DNA from: Haplosporangium gracile
Lineage: Eukaryota; Mortierellomycota; Mortierellomycetes; Mortierellales; Mortierellaceae
Direction: 5' to 3'
Length of the DNA stretch: 12,065 nt
NCBI GenBank assembly: GCA_015499985.1
Contig: JAAAUF010001111.1
Location: forward strand, 1-12,065
Shown: positions 7,758-12,065 of the stretch, piece after piece
Layout of the letters: each line of letters begins with the position of its first letter
Position numbering within the stretch: position 1 is the stretch's first letter
Notes under the pieces: model-generated
Databases searched by the model: none
What the model saw: only the letters and a program-made list of their open reading frames with translations
Told to the model about the DNA's origin: nothing
Made by a program: the position numbers and the translations under genes

Positions 7758-9398
7758 GATCGACTTGGTCGTCTGCTGGCGTTGTTGTTGAGGAGGAGGT
7801 TTAAGGAGGTTGAATGTGTTCTCTTCTGAGGCGTATTTCTGAGAGGTATTTTAGAACTAGATATATATGTTGAAAAAAGATAGATGTGCCCTGGCCTTTT
7901 AAAGATTTTAATAACAGCAACGTTGAAGGGGAATTCATTAATGAATAGTAATCATTTAATTGTTCAACACACATCGTAATTGACACCAGCTCACATTTTT
8001 ATCTACTAACATATGTATATCAGTCAATGTTTGAAAAATAAACATGTCTATACATCTTCAATAACACCAGGTTGGTTCTTTTGGTTTGTCCCTTTGTCAG
8101 CAATAGTGACCCTCATTTCGAGATTCCTGATCGGCCCGTGCTGATAAAACGGAACACCAAAGATTCAGATGATAACAAAGGCGCCTATTATCTCTTCGCC
8201 TGTCAACTGACTAGACTAGGATAAAAAACTATATGTTCAATCTATAGAAATTGGGAACTTTGTGGAGACGGTCTTGCAAGGGAAGGGGGCGTTCGGGATG
8301 CTTGAAGTGATGATAGCAATGTCGTGTGCACCCACCAAGTCTCAGTGAATCCACCGCCTGCATATCATACACGCTCACGTTCTAATCGAGAGCTTAGCAA
8401 GTCTTTATCGTCTCGCCCTTGGAAACGCAGGTTGGGCATATAGTGGATGTGAGATATTCGTCCGCTAACGCTACCTTGTACCCAAGAGCCACACTCTATC
8501 AACTTTAAAAGAGACAAATGGGTCAATATGCGTGTGTATCCATATCGCCATGGTATTTAAAGGACAAAATTTAAGTTGTGAAAGGATGTTTTGAGCACGA
8601 TTCGCAATCACATCCAGTATCGGCCTTACAGAATGGTTGTTGTGGGGTGCTAAGAAAGAGTGTGGCGAAGATATATTGTGCCTTTCAACCAAAATGAGTT
8701 AAAAAATTAACCGCTAATCCAGTTGTGAGCGAGGTTTGCATGGATTTGGAACAAAAACGTAGCTGGCTAATCGGGGTTCAGCGGCCGAAATAAAATATTT
8801 TATGTGAAATGCGCAATATGTAGAGTAGTATATAGGTAGGTGTGGAGGAGAGTGCGAAATGTGAGGCGTACTGGAGAGAGTGCGATTAGAATGTGAAGGA
8901 AGGGAGAAGGAAGAAGGAAGAAGAGAAATGGAGATTGGCGTTTTATATGAAAAGAGGGAAGTGGAAAGGACAAAAGGCCTATGCCGCGTCGTTCCCTATG
9001 ATCAAGCGTGGCAACAAGCAACTAACCAGTTTTTGGCGCGCTCGACCGTGCCAAAAAGATATTTATTTAGTTTCGCCCCCAAACTGCTAATAATTCCTTA
9101 ATTGAAGCTTTCCATTTTGCGTTACAATAACCGACAACCAATTCCCGCTCCCACTTCGTAAACTAATTTGGAACCGATATCGACCACTTCTGTCTATGGA
9201 ATGCTTGATAATTCTGGGACCAATTTTGCCCTCAAAAAATTCTCCCGAAACTGCCTAATAGAAAAGGCAAACACCGATACGCAGCGTAGCGCGCCATCCT
9301 GCCATGTCTACTTTTTCTCTTTTATCTGTGACCCGTTTTTGTTTTCTATCGATCGATCGCGCAGAGTACAAAAATTCATCCTTCCCTTCTTCCCCATC
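7758..9398. other. Gene-poor, AT-rich region with coding-like fragments
   Basis: No intact gene is supportable in these roughly 1.6 kb. AT-rich sequence with ATATATAT at about 7860-7868 lies upstream of the decayed minus-strand gene and may be its promoter. Between 8055 and 8345 the plus strand has two adjacent stop-free frames offset by one base that read like protein (see findings). Beyond that, frames are broken by stops every 34-40 codons. A minus-strand promoter-like TATA lies at 8941-8947. Minus-strand frames near 8471-8692 lack an ATG at their head. Confidence 0.4.
8894..8947 (-). promoter_or_regulatory. Orphan TATA box plus CT-rich initiator (minus strand)
   Basis: On the minus strand CATATAAAACGCCAATCTCC (TATAAAA at 8947-8941, CCAAT just after) is followed by a CT-rich block complementary to the purine run 8894-8933. 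This is the same order seen at genes in this window. The first ATG downstream on that strand is near 8740 and opens only an 18-codon frame (MQTSLTTGLAVNFLTHFG). Confidence 0.35.
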
Positions 9399-9464
9399 GT
9401 GAGCATTTTTTTGTTCAGACGAGCGCCGTCTCTGTCCGTTGCCAATCATTCCAGTTTGTGTAAC
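9399..9464. repeat. Degenerate direct repeat, left copy
   Basis: This aligns with 10607-10671. Shared blocks include GTCTCTGTCYGTTG, TCCAGTTTGTGTAAC (15 identical bases) and a GNGAG-(C)-ATTTTTT block. Several small gaps are needed in the first half. It lies downstream of the 110-aa secreted gene. Confidence 0.5.
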
Positions 9465-9682
9465 AGGGTTGCGTAGGTTAGTATGAAAAAAAACCGTGAG
9501 GAAGCGGGTCAATTTAATCCCATCATTCTCTCTTGGTGTTGTTTGTAAACACAAAGTCATGAATACATACGAACAGTGAAGTAAGATAAAAGAGGACATC
9601 AAAGTCCTGCTCCGTGACTTCTGCTTTTAATTTACGTCCGGAATCTGAACAAACTTGAATAAAGAGCTGAAACTACTCTTTT

Positions 9683-10015
9683 CTAGTACCACTTGCAGGA
9701 TTTGCCAGCACCCCAGGTGGACGAAACGCCAGAGGCTCCAAGGGAGATACTATTGACCCACTGGGCGTTGTTGGTCACCGTTTTGCCATTGGCATAGTTG
9801 CCGGTGCAGTCGCTAGTCGAAAACAACTTGACGTCTCCCCCATAGGTGCCATCAATCCTGGCGGTCTGGGTCTGCTTGATACAGAAGCAGTAACGCTTGC
9901 CATCTGGAACGTCGAGAAACTTGTCCTTGGAGCCGTCGTTGTTTGAAATCAAAGCAAAGGGGGCTGCAAGTGCGCCGGCGGCGAGGGTGGCCAAGAGAGC
10001 GAGTGACTTGTGCAT
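9683..10015 (-). CDS. Small secreted cysteine-containing protein, 110 aa
   Basis: An intact ATG-to-TAG frame without introns. The context is CAACAATCATGCAC. The N-terminus MHKSLALLATLAAGALA is a textbook signal peptide, with cleavage likely at ALA|AP (17-18), leaving about 93 residues. Four cysteines occur (43, 45, 70, 107), two as CFC, so two disulphides are possible. Notable stretches are KRYCFCIKQTQTARIDG (40-56), GGDVKLFSTSDCTGNY (59-74) and NAQWVNSISLGASG (83-96), ending CKWY. There is no N-glycosylation sequon. Codons are GC3-rich and the frame is clean. The layout resembles small secreted proteins of early-diverging fungi, but I cannot name a characterised family or function. A minus-strand TATAAATA lies about 210 bases upstream. 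Confidence 0.85.
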   Translation of the reverse strand: MHKSLALLATLAAGALAAPFALISNNDGSKDKFLDVPDGKRYCFCIKQTQTARIDGTYGGDVKLFSTSDCTGNYANGKTVTNNAQWVNSISLGASGVSSTWGAGKSCKWY

Positions 10016-10027
10016 GATTGTTGTTGT

Positions 10028-10159
10028 CTGAATTTTAGTGTGCGAAATGAATGGAGGAGAAGGAAGAAGTCAGTTTTGGAGAGAGATATATCCAAGGAAA
10101 GCAGAACGAAGAAGTGGAGCATGTGACCAGATATAGTGTGTTTCGAAGGAATAGCTTAC
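10028..10159 (-). other. Candidate intron in the 5' UTR of the 110-aa secreted gene
   Basis: On the minus strand a donor AAAAGTAAGC (GT at 10159) and an acceptor AAATTCAG (ending 10028) bracket 132 bases, close to the length of the coding introns here. A CTGAC-like branch site and a TTCTTCC tract lie upstream of the acceptor. The spliced leader would end ACAACAACAATC before the ATG. No coding constraint tests this. Confidence 0.35.
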
Positions 10160-10225
10160 TTTTCGAGGTAAGGAAAAGGTCGTTGGAGAGGATGGAGTAA
10201 CAACAATGAGGGAGGAAGGGAGTTG

Positions 10226-10233
10226 TATTTATA
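10226..10233 (-). promoter_or_regulatory. TATA box of the 110-aa secreted gene
   Basis: TATAAATA on the minus strand (GGTATAAATACAACTCCC), about 211 bases upstream of the ATG. The distance is comfortable if the proposed leader intron is real. A CT-rich block follows, as in other promoters of this window. Confidence 0.55.
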
Positions 10234-10239
10234 CCAAAG

Positions 10240-11325
10240 GCACGGATGGGTGCTCGCTGCCATAAGGTCTGCGGAAGGAGGATGTAGGTTACATAGTAAG
10301 AATCAACGATCGCGTTGGATCTTCATCCGTGCATTTATCCAAGTGCGGCGTGGATTTCTCTGTCGATGTTATGAAACTAGATAAGAATGTCAAACAGAAA
10401 GTGCGGCGTCTCTCAAATGAGGGTGTGTACCCAGTATGCTTCGTTATGCGCACAAGCACACGAGCACGCAGTTCCACCCGATCCACTGCTCCTCCTTTTT
10501 TACCCTTTCAGTTCTTTTCTGCTGAGGTCTGTGAGCCGACCCCAACGATCAAAATCTGAGCGGCGTGTTCGGAAAACCAAACGTCCCTTCTGCAACGTTC
10601 ACTGACGCGAGATTTTTTATTTCACCAAAGCGATGTCTCTGTCTGTTGTATGCTAATCCAGTTTGTGTAACTAGACGAACAAAAATTCGAAAGAACTTGT
10701 CGACTTATTAGCCTAAACCTAAAGTGCCTGCATGGTCTATAACGTTTGCATGAAACAAAGCGGCGCTTTGGGTCGTTGTCGACTCTCCATGCATCCATCT
10801 TCTTCCTCTTTACTTTGCTCCTGTTACGGTACGGGTTTATTTCTAGTTTACCCTTTTTTTTTTACTTAACGAAGAAGTGTATGCTAGTGCTTGCGTCGTC
10901 TCATGAGTAGAAGATGGTCACACTATTATTTTTCTCTCTGTGGTGCAAAATAAAGAATTCCCTTCTTTTCTTCTCGTTAACACACTGAACACTACCCTGG
11001 CTTCTTATTCCTTTCACCCACAAGTTCATTTTTCTTATCTACGCGCTTTTTTTCCTCAACCATACGAGTTACTATCAAAGGAGAAGATTACAGAAAAGAA
11101 ACTATAGTAGTACCTTGTACACGACCCGTAGCGACGGACGACAACAAATTCAACGCATCTAAGGCAAGTCCACTCTTGAAGCGCGTTCCGAAATACTATT
11201 ATCATTATTAAAACGTAATCCAATAAATAAAATGATGCAAACAAATATGATATTGCGTCTGATTCCCATCAGCGCGCGCATTCTTACATATAGATAGCTG
11301 AGATGCGACAGGCACGCGTCCGAAT
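10240..11325. other. Intergenic region, no supportable gene
   Basis: I found no intact gene here. Short frames at about 10329-10605 (plus) and 11056-11244 (minus, TTG start) lack good starts and coding composition. Two CCTAAA units at 10712-10723 are too few to be telomeric. The interior holds the right copy of the degenerate direct repeat and ordinary T runs. Confidence 0.5.
10607..10671. repeat. Degenerate direct repeat, right copy
   Basis: Partner of 9399-9464, in the same orientation, about 1.2 kb apart. The pair brackets the 110-aa secreted gene and its promoter. Confidence 0.5.
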
Positions 11326-11365
11326 CGACGTTGCTCTTTGATCCTTCAGTGCCAGCTCTTCGATC
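11326..11365. repeat. Diverged partial copy of the dispersed repeat
   Basis: CGACGTTGCTCTTTGATCC and the following TTCAGTGCCAGCTCTTCGATC align with the start of the copy at 11961 (CGACGTTGCTTTTGATCC...) with one gap and a few mismatches. The similarity stops before the most conserved block, so this is either a truncated piece or a distant relative. Confidence 0.4.
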
Positions 11366-11508
11366 CTTGCTCCATCAGACTTCGAGGTTGTGTTTGCTCG
11401 CTTGCTAGAGTTTTAATTCTATTTAAGGGGTATGTTCATCTTCTCAGTACTCTTTGATGCTTTGGATTAGAGCTATGAGCGAGAGGTGAGAGAATTAAGG
11501 AGAAGTAT

Positions 11509-11617
11509 GGTTCTTTCCCACTAATCTATGTAAAGCGAGCGAGCGAAGGGCTAAAAAATCGGTCGCTCTCCTGTCCGCTCACAGCACTGCTTTATATGGG
11601 ATTAGTGCGAAAGGGCC
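11509..11617. repeat. Imperfect inverted repeat (fold-back element), ~109 bp
   Basis: The left arm GGTTCTTTCCCACTAATC (11509-11526) pairs with the complement of the right arm GGATTAGTGCGAAAGGGCC (11599-11617) with three mismatches. The pairing extends inward through TATGTAAAGC opposite GCTTTATATG after a small gap. An inner GAGCGA/TCGCTC pair could close the loop. It looks like a worn MITE-like or hairpin element. Confidence 0.5.
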
Positions 11618-11689
11618 TCTTGAATTTAAAACTTGCTCACCCTTTTCTCGCAGCACTGATTTCAACACTGTAGCGCTCATACCTGGCTG

Positions 11690-11813
11690 CAGGCGTCACA
11701 ACGGAACATTTTGGTACCCTCTCATTTTCAATTCCCGTTTATGCGGGTTCTGAAAACCGCTTCGACGTAAATTGAGAATAAGAGGGCACCAAAATATTCC
11801 GTTGTGACGCCTG
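11690..11813. repeat. MITE-like inverted repeat element, 124 bp
   Basis: The left arm 11690-11733 and right arm 11770-11813 are 44 bases each and complementary with four mismatches and no gap. The outer ends are CAGGCGTCACAACGGAA and TTCCGTTGTGACGCCTG. A 36-base centre contains a small CCCG/CGGG hairpin. All four mismatches are transitions, three of them CpA to TpA. No target-site duplication is evident (GC before, AT after). No coding capacity for a transposase is present, so it would be non-autonomous. Confidence 0.8.
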
Positions 11814-11960
11814 ATTTGAGAGGGGGGAACCAGAGTTGGGCAGACCGACGTATCCCCGGAGAGGGAGGAGGATATCGACCGCGGAATTTCTGGAAGAGGC
11901 GACAGAAAAATTAACATAAGGATACTAGCTGGATTGTGGCGGCCGAGCATTTATAGCGAC

Positions 11961-12065
11961 GTTGCTTTTGATCCTTCGATGTCGACTCTTCCTATCATAC
12001 TGAAGCAGAATTCAGTAAGCGTTGGATTGTTCACCCACAAATAGGGAACAAGACCTGGGGTTTAG
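11961..12065. repeat. Dispersed repeat, copy 2 (reaches window edge)
   Basis: Aligned without gaps to 7261-7364 at an offset of exactly 4700 and about 89% identical. The reading frame open on the minus strand in copy 1 has a TGA here where copy 1 has TGG (Trp). It may continue beyond the window, so the element's right boundary is known only from copy 1, if the similarity truly ends there. Confidence 0.85.

Noticed and set aside
8471..8692. 73-codon minus-strand frame
   Set aside because: It starts at TTG and not ATG, and has no recognisable motif or promoter directly upstream.
10710..10724. Telomere-like CCTAAACCTAAA
   Set aside because: Only two units, not an array, in otherwise ordinary sequence.
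11056..11244. 62-codon minus-strand frame with a CxxC-like WTCLRC
   Set aside because: There is no ATG at its head, the sequence is AT-rich, and nothing supports splicing or conservation.
11696..11950. 84-codon minus-strand ORF spanning the MITE-like element
   Set aside because: It reads through the hairpin and ends inside its left arm. The frame is probably chance, and no motif is recognisable.

Overview
The window looks like nuclear DNA of a filamentous fungus, most likely Mucoromycota and possibly Mortierella-like (that placement is inference). Two genes can be assembled exon by exon with canonical GT-AG introns, most of them 120-145 bases long. One is a fungus-specific KCH-family potassium membrane protein. 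The other is the ER enzyme ALG5. Starts have typical eukaryotic contexts, TATA boxes sit upstream of several short genes, and long C/T-rich leaders precede the two larger genes. There are no bacterial operons or Shine-Dalgarno sites.

Layout. Positions 1-66 (minus) hold the first 22 codons of a gene that runs off the left edge. A ~1.95 kb divergent intergenic region follows; its last ~550 bases are an extreme polypyrimidine tract ending in an oligo(A) run directly before the KCH start. The KCH gene (2022-3895, plus, 3 exons, 534 aa) has a conserved membrane half and a prion-like N/Q/G/Y/S-rich tail. A second pyrimidine-rich leader precedes ALG5 (4578-6366, plus, 4 exons, 377 aa), whose first intron splits the membrane anchor. 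Convergent to ALG5 is a 72-aa minus-strand ORF (6799-7017) with a signal sequence and a Lys-Arg site, shaped like a Kex2-processed secreted peptide precursor.

From about 7.1 kb to the right end the window is gene-poor and repeat-rich. It holds what looks like a decayed short gene (7409-7667, minus) and a dispersed repeat present twice exactly 4700 bases apart (7261 and 11961) plus a diverged third piece at 11326. It also holds frame-shifted protein-like segments near 8.05-8.7 kb and an orphan minus-strand TATA promoter at 8.94 kb. One convincing small secreted cysteine-containing protein lies at 9683-10015 (minus, 110 aa), bracketed by a degenerate ~65-bp direct repeat. Two fold-back elements follow (11509-11617 and 11690-11813), the second a neat MITE-like inverted repeat.

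The genes do not form a pathway. KCH acts at the plasma membrane, ALG5 makes the glucose donor for N-glycan assembly at the ER, and the two small secreted products are candidates for extracellular or cell-surface roles. I saw no defence system, CRISPR array, tRNA or rRNA. The most novel items are the candidate peptide precursor, the 110-aa secreted protein and the repeat/fold-back cluster.
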